Shown: in pieces, positions 1 to 9,415 of the stretch
Layout of the letters: every line of letters starts with the position of its first letter
Numbering within the stretch: position 1 is the first letter of the stretch
NCBI GenBank assembly: GCA_023460515.1
Contig: JAEWPS010000038.1
Location: 186,001-250,000, forward strand
Length of the DNA stretch: 64,000 nt
DNA from: Bacillota bacterium
Lineage (GTDB): Bacteria; Bacillota; Clostridia; TANB77; CAG-465
Direction: 5' to 3'
Position numbers and translations under genes: made by a program
Notes under the pieces: generated by a model
What the model was told of the DNA's origin: nothing
The model's database searches: none
What the model saw: the letters and a program-made list of their open reading frames with translations, nothing else

Positions 1-277
1 GTTTATCTGCATATAAAAGCGGTTCACCGCCACCAAATATTATAGTATGAATATAGGGAGAATATTTTTTGATTGTTCTACAAAGTTGTACATAATTATC
101 TTGCATAATATCCTGACTAAACTGCCGGTTCCTACAAAATTTGCAATTACTATTACAGTTTGAACCAAATGTAACATATGCATGGATCCTTTTGGTTCTA
201 TTTAATTTATCTCGAGTAAATCGTTTAAATCTTGGTTTTCCAAACCGTATCAATTTCATACTCGGTGTAAAAAACAT
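1..277 (-). CDS. Radical SAM protein, N-terminal part (runs off the window)
   Basis: The frame starts at an ATG at 277 behind a GGAGGGG ribosome site and stays open to base 1, so only the first 92 residues are seen. It contains the radical SAM cluster motif CNSNCKFC (C-x3-C-x2-C) about 45 residues in, and a GGGEPL motif near residue 85, which in this family contacts the SAM amino group. The protein should bind a [4Fe-4S] cluster and cleave S-adenosylmethionine. The substrate cannot be told from this part. A close-to-consensus promoter and a palindrome lie just upstream. Confidence 0.85.
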   Translation of the reverse strand, partial: MFFTPSMKLIRFGKPRFKRFTRDKLNRTKRIHAYVTFGSNCNSNCKFCRNRQFSQDIMQDNYVQLCRTIKKYSPYIHTIIFGGGEPLLYADK

Positions 278-300
278 AATTACCCCTCCATTACGTTATT

Positions 301-373
301 TTATTAGATAATTACCTAATAATAATATGAAAAATAGCGTAAGTATTTTACCATAATTTTGAAATTATGTCAA
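301..373 (-). promoter_or_regulatory. Promoter and palindromic operator of the radical SAM gene
   Basis: On the minus strand TTGACA (373-368) is followed after 17 bases by TAAAAT (350-345). Just downstream of the expected transcription start lies a perfect inverted repeat, TTATTAG (301-307) and CTAATAA (316-322), separated by 8 bases. The shape resembles MarR-family operators. No marR gene is in the window. Confidence 0.6.
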
Positions 374-449
374 CTGTTTTTAGCAAATTCGACAAAATAA
401 CACCTGAATTTACTAATAATATAAAAAAATTTAATTATTATAAGTTTAT

Positions 450-1412
450 TTAATATGCAGTTGTTCTAGTTCTATGATATGGCCTCTTTATATTGTTTTT
501 ATCTTGTCCTTGCATCCATATGTAATCATTTATTGTTATTGCATCATATTTATTTTGTAATCTATTTTTTATTTCATTTACTACTGTTATCATTGTAGAA
601 CGTATCTCTATTTCATATTTACTTTCTTTATCTATTTGCACTTTATTATCTATTAATTTAGTCAGTTCTCCATCATACTCTACAATATCCAAATCTCTTA
701 ATACTTGTGGTATTTTATAATCTGCACAACCGATTAAATTACTAAAATCCACTTTTATATTTTCTTTATCTTGTTTTATATGCAATATATCTGATACTAA
801 TAATTGTGCCCTTTTATAATAATAAACTTTTTTATTTTTGTACTCAGCTGTATCTTCAAATGAATTAAAATTATCTATTATTATATTAAATAGTTCTATA
901 TCTTTATTAATATTTTTTATATATTCATAGAAGTTTGAGTTCATTTTTTCATTTACTGTTTTGCTTACTTCAACTATAATTTCATATCTTTCTTTTATTA
1001 ATGGGATTTCTATATTACCTTTTAATATTCTTTTAAATTCTTCATAAGGCATTAAACTTAAATTTTTAAAATTCAGAAATTTATTATTTGTTTTGATTTC
1101 TTTAGCAAATGTACATATTAATCCAAAAGCTCCATCATATTTTTTATTTTCATATTCTACTTCCCACTTTGGCTCTCCCCAATAACAAAAACCTATTGCA
1201 TGATATATTAGCAAAAAATTTATTAACTCTTCTGCACTAAAATTATTCATTCCAAATGGTAAGTTATTAAGCCAGTGAATACGATTTTGAATATTTAATT
1301 CATCTGTAAATTTATCTAACTTATCTAAATTAATTTTAACATGATCTGAATTTTCCACCACATATTTATGACTATCTAAGTATTTGCTAAATATATTTTC
1401 CATATTAAACAC
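450..1412 (-). CDS. Queuosine salvage hydrolase (Qng1/DUF2419 family)
   Basis: A 320-residue soluble protein that I recognise as the DUF2419/Qng1 family, which releases the queuine base from queuosine 5'-phosphate so that it can be reused in tRNA. Family features are seen in order: a YWGEPKWEV block near residue 77, GAFGLICTF near 95, GCADYKIPQVL near 228, an EIEIRS block near 270 and the C-terminal PYHRTRTTAY. Length fits the family. It follows the kinase remnant by 23 bases on the same strand, so they probably shared a transcript. QueH, another queuosine gene, lies 50 kb away in the window. Catalytic activity is inferred from the family. Confidence 0.8.
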   Translation of the reverse strand: MFNMENIFSKYLDSHKYVVENSDHVKINLDKLDKFTDELNIQNRIHWLNNLPFGMNNFSAEELINFLLIYHAIGFCYWGEPKWEVEYENKKYDGAFGLICTFAKEIKTNNKFLNFKNLSLMPYEEFKRILKGNIEIPLIKERYEIIVEVSKTVNEKMNSNFYEYIKNINKDIELFNIIIDNFNSFEDTAEYKNKKVYYYKRAQLLVSDILHIKQDKENIKVDFSNLIGCADYKIPQVLRDLDIVEYDGELTKLIDNKVQIDKESKYEIEIRSTMITVVNEIKNRLQNKYDAITINDYIWMQGQDKNNIKRPYHRTRTTAY

Positions 1413-1435
1413 CCTTCTGTTACTTGTATTTTATT

Positions 1436-2291
1436 TTAATATTCCCTCTCATCTATCTCAGTTATTCTATCTCTTACACTAGCGCTATGTAATTGTGCTA
1501 ACAATGAATATATCTCATTATCTTTATTATTTGGCTGAGGTAATGCTTTTTGTATGTCTACTCTACCTATTATTTCTTGATATTCTTTTTCACCTAGCTC
1601 TTTACTTATATACCTAGATGTTTCTTTAAAACTATATTTTTGTGTATTCATATCTACCAAAAAACGATTTCCTTGGCCTATTTGTAATCCAATATGATCT
1701 ATTGTATTTTTAAGAAATCCTGTGAATTTTTTCACATTGTATTTTTGCATAATTTTATTTGTTATATTATTATCTTTATTTTCTACTGCTTCTGCTATAC
1801 CTTTCATTGCATATTCATTTTGTGAGAATGTATAGTCATAGTCAAAGTTAGGTGCTAACTTCGCAACATTGTCTTTTATTAATACACCCCAGTTTTGTCC
1901 ATGCCTATCTGGATTTGATGTTTGTATATCTGCTAGAATCATTTTTAAAAAGTCTTTCCATACATCTTGTATATTATCTTGACTTATTCCGTTTATCTGT
2001 TAAAAATTGTTTTAAATCTTCTCTTATAGAAGATAATTCCCTGCTATTAGTTATACTTTTGCCTAAGTACAATTCTTTATCTTTTTGTATATCTTCAGTA
2101 ACAAGATATCTATTAGCACCTTCTTGACATATGGTATTTTTTGCGTAACTAATTCCCATTTGTTCATATATATTTTCAGCCAGTTTTGTGTAATATATAT
2201 TCATATTATATTTGGCTTTTTTCCAATATTTTATCTCTCCATTTTCTGAAACTTTTTGTACTACATTATCACTTACTCTTGTTTCTTTCAT
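1436..2291 (-). pseudogene. HipA-like protein kinase, broken by a frameshift
   Basis: Two adjoining frames together make one HipA/CtkA-like kinase of about 285 residues. The upstream part (1974-2291, 105 aa) has the N-lobe with a YWKKAKYN lysine region. The downstream part (1436 to about 1995) has the catalytic NPDRHGQNWG loop and a KLAPNFDYDY segment with the metal-binding aspartate. The downstream frame stays open through NGISQDNIQDVWKDF up to about base 1995, where it meets the end of the upstream frame. One inserted base, or two lost, near 1990-1997 therefore explains the break. It is either a recent pseudogene or an assembly error. Phosphotransfer activity is not expected as read. Confidence 0.75.
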
Positions 2292-2386
2292 TTGTATTCC
2301 CCCTTTAATCTATTGTATTAATTTTAAATTGATAAGGTTATTTTTATCTTTTGATTTTATTTTTTCTATTATACTTATTTTTCTAC

Positions 2387-2415
2387 ATTATACAATAAAT
2401 AAATTCTTTTTACAA
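2387..2415 (-). promoter_or_regulatory. Promoter of the kinase remnant and queuosine hydrolase
   Basis: TTGTAA (2415-2410), a 17-base spacer and TATAAT (2392-2387) on the minus strand, about 95 bases ahead of the kinase start. The kinase has its own site AAAGGGGG. Confidence 0.5.
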
Positions 2416-2441
2416 TATGTTTTTCTATTATATTTATAAAA

Positions 2442-2475
2442 AAACAATGCCATTAAAATTGTTAAAGCATTGTTT
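2442..2475 (-). terminator. Intrinsic terminator after the GyrI-like gene
   Basis: A perfect 9-bp stem, AAACAATGC with GCATTGTTT, followed on the minus strand by a T run. It begins 10 bases after the GyrI-like stop codon. Confidence 0.7.
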
Positions 2476-2485
2476 ACTATATTTA

Positions 2486-3103
2486 TTATTCTACAGTACA
2501 TCTAAGTACTGTTTTTAACTTACTTGGCTCTGTTTTACGGGCGTCAGAAATATATATTTCTCTGTGTCTTAATGTTTTTATTTTTAAATTATTTTCATTA
2601 ATAAAGTCTTTCATTTTTTGAAAACTTGCTGGTTCACTATCATAAGATCCTATATGTAACATTTGAACAGATAAACCATCTTCAATTGTTTCAAATTCAG
2701 CAATGTCTAAAAGTGGATTGTTATTTTTATTTTTAACTTTATCCATTGCTCTATTAAATATATCTACAGTTACAAATTCTGGCTGCCTTATCATAATTTT
2801 ATACACTAACTCATCTTTACTAAATACATTAGACTTTCTTCCTTCGTCTGTTAAATCCCATAATCCTTCAAGTGGATATACAGTATAATCTATATATCCT
2901 TCTGGAGTATATCCTTGTTTAGGCATCATTTTAACCGCATATGCAAGTGAGTATAGTATACCAACTTTTTCAGCAAATTCATCACTGTTTGGGTTACCAC
3001 TACCAGTAATAGTAATGAATTTTTGTTTTGGAAGCGTTACTATGGTCGGCTGGTCCTTTGGTAAATAAAACTCTCTTTCTGCTTTCTTCCATTCGTGTTT
3101 CAT
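2486..3103 (-). CDS. GyrI-like small-molecule-binding protein
   Basis: A 205-residue protein with the SOUL/GyrI-like fold signature: an N-terminal KQKFITITGSGNPN segment, a YTVYPLEGLWDL strand and a C-terminal IEDGLSVQMLHIGSYDSEP block that lines the ligand cavity in this family. Stand-alone proteins of this type bind hydrophobic or cationic compounds and some hydrolyse them. No DNA-binding domain is present. It is followed by a clear terminator, and the DUF6544-like gene lies 21 bases upstream on the same strand, so the two are probably co-transcribed. Ligand unknown. Confidence 0.8.
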   Translation of the reverse strand: MKHEWKKAEREFYLPKDQPTIVTLPKQKFITITGSGNPNSDEFAEKVGILYSLAYAVKMMPKQGYTPEGYIDYTVYPLEGLWDLTDEGRKSNVFSKDELVYKIMIRQPEFVTVDIFNRAMDKVKNKNNNPLLDIAEFETIEDGLSVQMLHIGSYDSEPASFQKMKDFINENNLKIKTLRHREIYISDARKTEPSKLKTVLRCTVE

Positions 3104-3124
3104 ATTATATCCTCCATTTGTAAT

Positions 3125-4000
3125 TTATTCATTAACATTATATTTAATTTTTATATCTTTTCCATCGAAATATGTATAATCTCCCGTATCCAATTTCCAT
3201 ATTGCTTTTGCTTTAGAAGGATGCTTTATACCATTTTCTTCAATATATTCTGATGCCTCAACTATCCATTTTTGTTTAGATGATTTACCATTACCTTCAT
3301 CCATATATCTATCATCTGTTTCAGCACTTAACATTTCACCATTATCTTTAAATTTAAATATAGCGCTTACTGTATTTTTGTTATATGTTACTGTAGCTTT
3401 TGCTGTGTTTTGATCAATACTTTCCCACACAACATATTCTTGCAATGCAACTGTTGGCAAGAATATCATTTCAGAAAGACATGTTACTAAACTAGATATA
3501 TCCATTTCTTTTCCAGTTACATCAAATAATGTTACACTTTTTGCAAGCATTCCTGTCATAGATCCTATACTATTTGTATAATTATCTAAACCTTCAAATG
3601 GTATTCCCATCATACTTGTATGTATTGAAGCTATTCTATCTAAATCATTTAATAAGTTATAATGTTCATATTTTATTTTAAGCATAGGTTTGTCTTGCGA
3701 AAGTTTAAAGTCAGTTTCTCCATATACAACATGTACATTATATATTTTTTGTTTTCCTATAAGTCCAGAATATCTAAAGAAGTTTTGAACCGATATAGGT
3801 AAATTTTTAATTTCTTCTTCTGTATATACTTCATTTCCTATAGCACTATATTCTAAGTTATTTTCACTTAGTGACTCTTTAACAATTAAATTAAACTTAC
3901 TTTTAAGTGGTGATCCTGGTATATTAAACCAAATTAATAATATTGCAATAACTACTATTATTATCCCAATAATCCACATAATAATTTTTCTCCCCTTCAT
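3125..4000 (-). CDS. DUF6544-family membrane-anchored protein
   Basis: One N-terminal membrane segment (about residues 5-28) precedes an external domain. The LPISVQNFFRYSG motif near residue 70 matches the DUF6544 family, whose function is unknown. I start at the ATG at 4000, behind GGGGAAAC. An upstream ATG at 4045 would overlap the end of the nitroreductase gene and adds 15 residues with no better ribosome site. Neighbours are small enzymes of unrelated type, which gives no clue to role. Confidence 0.65.
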   Translation of the reverse strand: MKGRKIIMWIIGIIIVVIAILLIWFNIPGSPLKSKFNLIVKESLSENNLEYSAIGNEVYTEEEIKNLPISVQNFFRYSGLIGKQKIYNVHVVYGETDFKLSQDKPMLKIKYEHYNLLNDLDRIASIHTSMMGIPFEGLDNYTNSIGSMTGMLAKSVTLFDVTGKEMDISSLVTCLSEMIFLPTVALQEYVVWESIDQNTAKATVTYNKNTVSAIFKFKDNGEMLSAETDDRYMDEGNGKSSKQKWIVEASEYIEENGIKHPSKAKAIWKLDTGDYTYFDGKDIKIKYNVNE

Positions 4001-4029
4001 ATTTGTTTCCCCTTTTATATATAATACAT

Positions 4030-4758
4030 TTATACTATTTTGCAAGTTATTACGTAATCATATCCTTTTTTCATTTTATTTTCTTTTTTAATAAATTCAA
4101 CTGTCTTACCTTCATTTTGTGCAGATATTACTATATGTGCTATTGCAATACCAATATCTACTTTAGTCATTTTTTCAGTAAGTACCGCTACTATTTGGCG
4201 ATATACAGATATTTCATTTTCAAAAACTTCAAAAAACCATGACTGCCTATTTACTGCTGATGGTGCTAAACGAACAGCTTCCATTATGCTATCTTCTTCA
4301 AATAAGTTAGATATTTGTGTTATATCTTTTCTTTTAAATTCGTTAGTACTTTCTCTATACATAGTTTCGTTTGGCGTGCCAAATGCTATCATAGAAACAA
4401 AATTTAGTGAACTATTCTTATCATTTTTAACTACTGGTTTTGTACTTCCAAGCCAGCATGTTCCAATGCCTTTTGTTGTTAAATATATAACTAATTGTTC
4501 TAAAATATATCCTACATTTACTAAATAATCTTCCTTTTTTTCTGAATCTATTACAACATAATGTGGAGCTTTAACTTTAAATAAACCTGATACTTTTTTA
4601 TCGTCAGTTAATACGTATATGTTTGTTTTAATATCTGTATTAAATGTTTGTATAGTTTTAATATATTCTTCTATTTCTTTAATTGTTTCTAAATCTATTG
4701 GATTCATATCATAATTTCTAATTGATTTTCTTTTTAATATTGCTTCGTACATATTCAT
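4030..4758 (-). CDS. Nitroreductase-family protein (TM-type)
   Basis: A 242-residue flavin-binding nitroreductase homologue. It begins with the typical AILKRKSIRNYD arginine/serine motif that contacts the FMN phosphate, has a GIGTCWLG segment near residue 98, and EAVRLAPSAVNRQSW near residue 160, the family's second half. The long form with two half-domains resembles the putative TM nitroreductase family. It should reduce quinone- or nitro-type substrates with NAD(P)H. The natural substrate is not known. GAGAGGA lies ahead of the first ATG. Confidence 0.8.
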   Translation of the reverse strand: MNMYEAILKRKSIRNYDMNPIDLETIKEIEEYIKTIQTFNTDIKTNIYVLTDDKKVSGLFKVKAPHYVVIDSEKKEDYLVNVGYILEQLVIYLTTKGIGTCWLGSTKPVVKNDKNSSLNFVSMIAFGTPNETMYRESTNEFKRKDITQISNLFEEDSIMEAVRLAPSAVNRQSWFFEVFENEISVYRQIVAVLTEKMTKVDIGIAIAHIVISAQNEGKTVEFIKKENKMKKGYDYVITCKIV

Positions 4759-4827
4759 CTTATCATTTCCTCTCGTACATAATATTATTATACGTAATTA
4801 AAGTTGTTTATACTATTATTACGTATA

Positions 4828-5637
4828 TTATTTTATATATAATTGACTGTTTACATATTCAATTTGTTTTATATATTCGTCAATTTTATCTTTAAAAGTA
4901 TCACCTTTTAAATACTCTAAACCAAATTCAAGTACTACATTTTCATTATATTCTATTTTTTCCAAATAGTCCATAGCTGCCTTAATTTTTACAGCGTTAT
5001 AATAGAAAGGATGATGATCCTCTTTATAATTTATATCATGTAAATGTATGTTTTTTATCTTATTTGTATACTTGTTATCTAAATTTGAATAGTCATTAGA
5101 ATTATCATATACATAATGTCCAATATCTAAAGTTATTCCATCTAATTCAACACTATCTATTATTTTATATACTTCATATATATTACATCTTATTACTTCC
5201 CTATGTTCATTTAAATTTTCTAATAATACTTCAAGGTTAAAGTTATTTTCAGATATTTTATCTATCATATATTTTAATGTTTGTATACTTTTTTTAATAG
5301 ATTCTTCTAAATTATTTTCCTCTAATGGATGAACTGTTAATTTTAACTGCTTACCATATATTAATGAAAGTTTGTTATAATACTCCAAATATTCTAATAT
5401 ACTATTTTCTTTTAAATTATTCATATTAACTGAATGAACTTGCATAATTAAGTTTTTATCTTTAATTACTTTAGCAAGAGATAAACAATACTTTTTTTCT
5501 TCTTCATTTGTCATGTCTATATATATTTCAATGCCTTTCACACTATTGTTTACATCCAAATTTGTTATAGCATTCATTAAATTTAAACTATCATGTTGTG
5601 AGAACATTTTGCTATTAATACTCATTAAAAAATTCAT
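4828..5637 (-). CDS. Sugar phosphate isomerase/epimerase-like TIM barrel
   Basis: A 269-residue protein of the xylose isomerase-like TIM barrel (AP endonuclease 2) family. Metal-site elements are seen in order: EVLLENLNEH with its glutamate near residue 140, DGITLDIGHYVYD near 170, KNIHLHDINYKEDHHPF near 200 and NVVLEFGLEY near 245. Such proteins isomerise or epimerise sugars and related compounds at a divalent metal. AAGGAG precedes the first ATG. A promoter-like TTGAAA-16-TATAAT sits at 5710-5737. Substrate unknown. Confidence 0.7.
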   Translation of the reverse strand: MNFLMSINSKMFSQHDSLNLMNAITNLDVNNSVKGIEIYIDMTNEEEKKYCLSLAKVIKDKNLIMQVHSVNMNNLKENSILEYLEYYNKLSLIYGKQLKLTVHPLEENNLEESIKKSIQTLKYMIDKISENNFNLEVLLENLNEHREVIRCNIYEVYKIIDSVELDGITLDIGHYVYDNSNDYSNLDNKYTNKIKNIHLHDINYKEDHHPFYYNAVKIKAAMDYLEKIEYNENVVLEFGLEYLKGDTFKDKIDEYIKQIEYVNSQLYIK

Positions 5638-5771
5638 ATATTCTCCTTGTTATTTATTATTCGATATATTTCTATTTTATTCTTTGTATTTCTACATAAT
5701 TCTTTATACATTATACAATAAAATAAACTTTTTTCAAGTATTTTCCTATTATTACCTAATTTTTACATACA

Positions 5772-5803
5772 AAAAGTACCTTATATTGCTATAACGTACT
5801 TTT
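5772..5803 (-). terminator. Intrinsic terminator after the glycosylase gene
   Basis: A 14-bp stem with a single mismatch, ending in TTTTTG on the minus strand. It lies 30 bases beyond the stop of the glycosylase gene at 5833 and closes the pfl-linked transcription unit. Confidence 0.65.
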
Positions 5804-5832
5804 AAATTGTTAATTTTGCTAACATTTTATAG

Positions 5833-6315
5833 TTATTTTTGATTTAGTATATTCTCTTTCCAAAAGTCAAGTTTATAATCATATTTTTGTGTATTTGTAG
5901 GACTTGATGATGGTAATATTACTATTTCAAGTCCTTTTATACCTTGTTTTCTAAGGTATTTATAAGGCATTTGACCATTACAATATATTTTTTGTATATT
6001 ACTATGTTCTTTAATAAATTTCTGTATATTATTAAACACAGGATTCCTTATTTCACTATCTAAACTTCCATCAGTCATACACTTATCTATTACATCCCAT
6101 AAAGCAATATTACATTTTAATAAAAATTGTATTTTTTCTTCATATGTTATTTCTTTACTATATGTTTCATTAAATATTTCAAATAGTATTTTCCAAAATT
6201 GGTTTCTTGAATTTCCATAGTACTGGCTAACCTTTCTAGATTCTTCACCCGGAAATGTTCCAAGTATTAAAAATTTACTATCTGCGTTTGCAATATATTT
6301 AAATCCTTTTAACAT
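5833..6315 (-). CDS. DNA-deoxyinosine glycosylase (uracil-DNA glycosylase superfamily)
   Basis: About 160 residues, the normal length of the stand-alone hypoxanthine-DNA glycosylase family. The start region reads NADSKFLILGTFPG, the nucleotide-pocket loop of this superfamily. It is followed by the YYGNSRNQFW block and the C-terminal LPSSSPTNTQ segment with the catalytic-loop SSPT. The enzyme should remove deaminated adenine (hypoxanthine) from DNA. I choose the second ATG at 6315, which has GGAGG just ahead. The alternative start at 6330 lies inside that ribosome site. It follows pflA by 17 bases and is probably its operon partner by read-through. Confidence 0.8.
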   Translation of the reverse strand: MLKGFKYIANADSKFLILGTFPGEESRKVSQYYGNSRNQFWKILFEIFNETYSKEITYEEKIQFLLKCNIALWDVIDKCMTDGSLDSEIRNPVFNNIQKFIKEHSNIQKIYCNGQMPYKYLRKQGIKGLEIVILPSSSPTNTQKYDYKLDFWKENILNQK

Positions 6316-6332
6316 ACTACCTCCATACATTT

Positions 6333-7046
6333 TTATTCTTTTATGTATTTTAATATCTTTTCACTTAGTAATTTACATTCCTCTTTTTTTGGAATAGATA
6401 CATCATCTAATTCATATTTTAAGCCTAATTCTATCCATTTATACTTACCAAGTTCATGATATGGAAGTATTTCCACTTTCTTTATACTTTTAATCTTCTT
6501 TAAATCTTCATTGCATAAATCTAGTGGATTTGTTAAACCTGGTATATATACATGTCTAATCCATATAGATTTATCTATTTCTTTTAAATATTCTAAAAAT
6601 TTAAATATTCTATCGTTATAACTTCCTGTTAAATTAAAATGTTTATCTCTACTCACTTCTTTTATATCTAGCAACACTAAATCTACATATTCTAGTAATT
6701 CTTTAACTTTTTCTGTTACATCTACATTACCTGATGTATCTATTGCTATATGAATATTTTCTTCTTTTAATCTTTTGCAAACTTCTATAAGAAATTCTAC
6801 TTGCAATAAAGGTTCACCACCAGAAAATGTAACACCACCATTTGAACTAGTTAAATAGTCTTTACATCTTAATATCTTTTCTACTAATTCACCAACATTA
6901 ACTTTATTTTCTGTATTAATATTCCATGTATCTGGGTTATGGCAATACTTACATCTTAAGTTACATCCTTGCATAAAAACTACATATCTTATACCGGGCC
7001 CATCTACATTAGAATAACTAACTAGTGAATGAATTTTCCCATACAT
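6333..7046 (-). CDS. pflA: Pyruvate formate-lyase activating enzyme
   Basis: A 237-residue radical SAM enzyme that uses a [4Fe-4S] cluster and S-adenosylmethionine to install the glycyl radical on PflB. The cluster motif CNLRCKYCHNP is at residues 29-39 and the GGVTFSGGEPLL SAM-binding segment near 70. GPGIRYVVFMQGC just before the cluster is typical of PflA. It lies 13 bases after pflB in the same operon, the usual order. Confidence 0.95.
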   Translation of the reverse strand: MYGKIHSLVSYSNVDGPGIRYVVFMQGCNLRCKYCHNPDTWNINTENKVNVGELVEKILRCKDYLTSSNGGVTFSGGEPLLQVEFLIEVCKRLKEENIHIAIDTSGNVDVTEKVKELLEYVDLVLLDIKEVSRDKHFNLTGSYNDRIFKFLEYLKEIDKSIWIRHVYIPGLTNPLDLCNEDLKKIKSIKKVEILPYHELGKYKWIELGLKYELDDVSIPKKEECKLLSEKILKYIKE

Positions 7047-7059
7047 AATGCTCTACCCC

Positions 7060-9297
7060 TTAATTATGGAAAGTTCTAGATATTATATCTAATTGATGTT
7101 TTTTAGATAGTTTGACAAAGTTTACTGCATATCCTGAAACTCTTATTGTAAGTTGTGGATATTTTTCTGGATGTTCCATAGCATCAATTAAAACTTCTCT
7201 ATCTATTATATTAATATTTATATGTTGTCCACCAGATTTAAAGTATGAATCTAATATTATTTTTAAATTATCTATTTTTTCTTCTAAAGTATTACCAATA
7301 TTATTTGGAACTATTGAGAATGTATAAGAGATTCCATCTTTACTTTCATCATAATCTAGTTTAGCTACTGAATTATTTGCAGCAATTATACCATGTTTTT
7401 CTCTATTATACATAGGATTAGCACCTGGAGCAAACGGAACACCCTTTTTTCTACCATCAGGAGTACTACCTGTTTTTTCTCCATATACAACATTAGAAGT
7501 TATTGTTAGGACTGACATTGTATGTTCAGCATTTCTATATGTAGCATGTTTTCTTAACTTTTCCATAAACATTTTTTGAACTTTTAATGCTATATCATCT
7601 GCTCTATCATCATCGTTTCCAAAACACGGAAAATCCCCTTCAACTTCGAAGTCTGTTACTATACCTCTTTCGTCTTTTATACATTTAACTTTAGCGTTCT
7701 TTATAGCAGATAAAGAATCCACTAAAACAGATAAACCAGCTATTCCACATGCCATTGTTCTATGTACATCTTTATCATGAAGAGCCATTTGTAATCTTTC
7801 ATATGAGTACTTATCATGCATATAGTGTATTACATTTAATGTGTTTATATATAATCTTGCTATAAAATCAAACATATTATCTAGTCTTTCAATTATATCA
7901 TCATAATCTAAATATTCACCATGTAGTTCAGGAGTAATAGGGGCTATTTGTTCTCCAGATATTTCATCCTTACCTCTATTTATAGCGTATAATAAAGCTT
8001 TAGCTACATTACATCTTGCTCCAAAAAACTGCATTTGTTTGCCTGTTTTCATTGCAGATACACAACATGCAATAGAATAATCATCTCCATAGTATTCGCT
8101 CATTAAATCATCATTTTCGTATTGCACAGCTGATGTTTCTATGGATACTTTACTACAATATTTTTTAAAATTATCTGGTAAATTATTTGACCATAGTACA
8201 GTCAAATTAGGCTCTGGAGCTGGTCCTAGATTATATAAAGTATGTAATATCCTAAATGAATTTTTTGTTACTAAACTGTTTCCACCAGATACTAAACCAC
8301 CAATAGATTCAGTAACCCAATTAGGATCACCAGCAAATATATCGTTATAATCTTTAGTTCTTAAGAATCTTACCATTCTAAGTTTTATAACTAAATCATC
8401 CATATATTCTTGAGCAATTTCTTCCGTTATAACGTTATTTTTTAAATCTCTTTCAATATATATATCTAAGAAAGTAGTTATTCTACCTATACTCATAGCT
8501 GCGCCATTTTGTTCCTTTATAGCAGCTAAATATGCAAAGTATGTCCATTGTATTGCTTCTTTAGAATCTTTAGCTGGATTAGATATATCCATACCATATT
8601 TATTTGCCATTAATTTTAATTCTTTTAAAGCATGTATTTGTTCTGTTATTTCCTCTCTTAAACGTATTATATCTTCTATTATATTATCTAGCTCTAATTC
8701 CTTTAACTGTTCATTCTTATCTTGCACTAAAATATCTACTCCATATAGAGCTACTCTTCTGTAATCTCCTATTATTCTACCTCTTCCATAACTATCTGGA
8801 AGTCCAGTTATAATACCACTTTTTCTAGCTTTTTTCATATCACTTGTATATACATCATATACCCCCTGATTATGAGTTTTTCTATACTTTGTGAATATTT
8901 CCATTATATTATCATCTAATTTACAACCATTTTCTTCTAGTGCTTTTTCTACTATTCTTATACCACCAAATGGTAATATTGCTCTTTTAAGCGGCTTATC
9001 TGTTTGTAATCCTACGATAATTTCTAAATCTTTATCTATGTATCCTGCATCATGCGATGTTATATCACATATTACATCTGTATCTACAGATAAAACTCCG
9101 TTATTTGCTTGTTCTTCTTGCATTAAATTATATACTTTATTCCATAATTTTTTTGTTCTTTCTGTAGGTGCAGATAAAAAGCTTTCATCTCCTATATATT
9201 CACTATAATTCTTTTGTATAAATTCTCTTACATTTATTTCTCTTGTCCAATTTCCTTTTTGAAAACCTTCCCAAGAATTTAATTTATCTTCAAACAT
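7060..9297 (-). CDS. pflB: Formate acetyltransferase (pyruvate formate-lyase)
   Basis: The full-length glycyl-radical enzyme, about 745 residues, converting pyruvate and CoA to acetyl-CoA and formate in anaerobic fermentation. The adjacent catalytic cysteines are in SIACCVSAM near residue 415 and the radical glycine is in RVSGYAVNF near residue 720. It carries a full GSTPDGRKKGVPFAPGANP segment. I choose the ATG at 9297, because GAGG sits 8 bases ahead of it and only 2 ahead of the ATG at 9303. Its promoter is at 9323-9351 and pflA follows. Confidence 0.95.
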   Translation of the reverse strand: MFEDKLNSWEGFQKGNWTREINVREFIQKNYSEYIGDESFLSAPTERTKKLWNKVYNLMQEEQANNGVLSVDTDVICDITSHDAGYIDKDLEIIVGLQTDKPLKRAILPFGGIRIVEKALEENGCKLDDNIMEIFTKYRKTHNQGVYDVYTSDMKKARKSGIITGLPDSYGRGRIIGDYRRVALYGVDILVQDKNEQLKELELDNIIEDIIRLREEITEQIHALKELKLMANKYGMDISNPAKDSKEAIQWTYFAYLAAIKEQNGAAMSIGRITTFLDIYIERDLKNNVITEEIAQEYMDDLVIKLRMVRFLRTKDYNDIFAGDPNWVTESIGGLVSGGNSLVTKNSFRILHTLYNLGPAPEPNLTVLWSNNLPDNFKKYCSKVSIETSAVQYENDDLMSEYYGDDYSIACCVSAMKTGKQMQFFGARCNVAKALLYAINRGKDEISGEQIAPITPELHGEYLDYDDIIERLDNMFDFIARLYINTLNVIHYMHDKYSYERLQMALHDKDVHRTMACGIAGLSVLVDSLSAIKNAKVKCIKDERGIVTDFEVEGDFPCFGNDDDRADDIALKVQKMFMEKLRKHATYRNAEHTMSVLTITSNVVYGEKTGSTPDGRKKGVPFAPGANPMYNREKHGIIAANNSVAKLDYDESKDGISYTFSIVPNNIGNTLEEKIDNLKIILDSYFKSGGQHININIIDREVLIDAMEHPEKYPQLTIRVSGYAVNFVKLSKKHQLDIISRTFHN

Positions 9298-9322
9298 ATT
9301 CATTACCTCAACTTATAAATAT

Positions 9323-9351
9323 ATTTTACCATAAATAATGTTATAAAGCAA
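9323..9351 (-). promoter_or_regulatory. pfl operon promoter
   Basis: TTGCTT (9351-9346), 17 bases, then TAAAAT (9328-9323) on the minus strand, about 25 bases before the pflB start codon. No extra operator is evident. Confidence 0.5.
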
Positions 9352-9390
9352 TAAAAAAAGATATTCAAAACTTATTTTAGCAAAAGAAAA

Positions 9391-9415
9391 GATAACTCTA
9401 AAATATAGAGTTATC
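9391..9415 (-). terminator. Terminator between the small membrane protein gene and pflB
   Basis: A perfect 9-bp stem, GATAACTCT with AGAGTTATC, followed on the minus strand by TTTTCTTTTG. It separates the small gene at 9516-9728 from the pfl operon. Confidence 0.7.
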
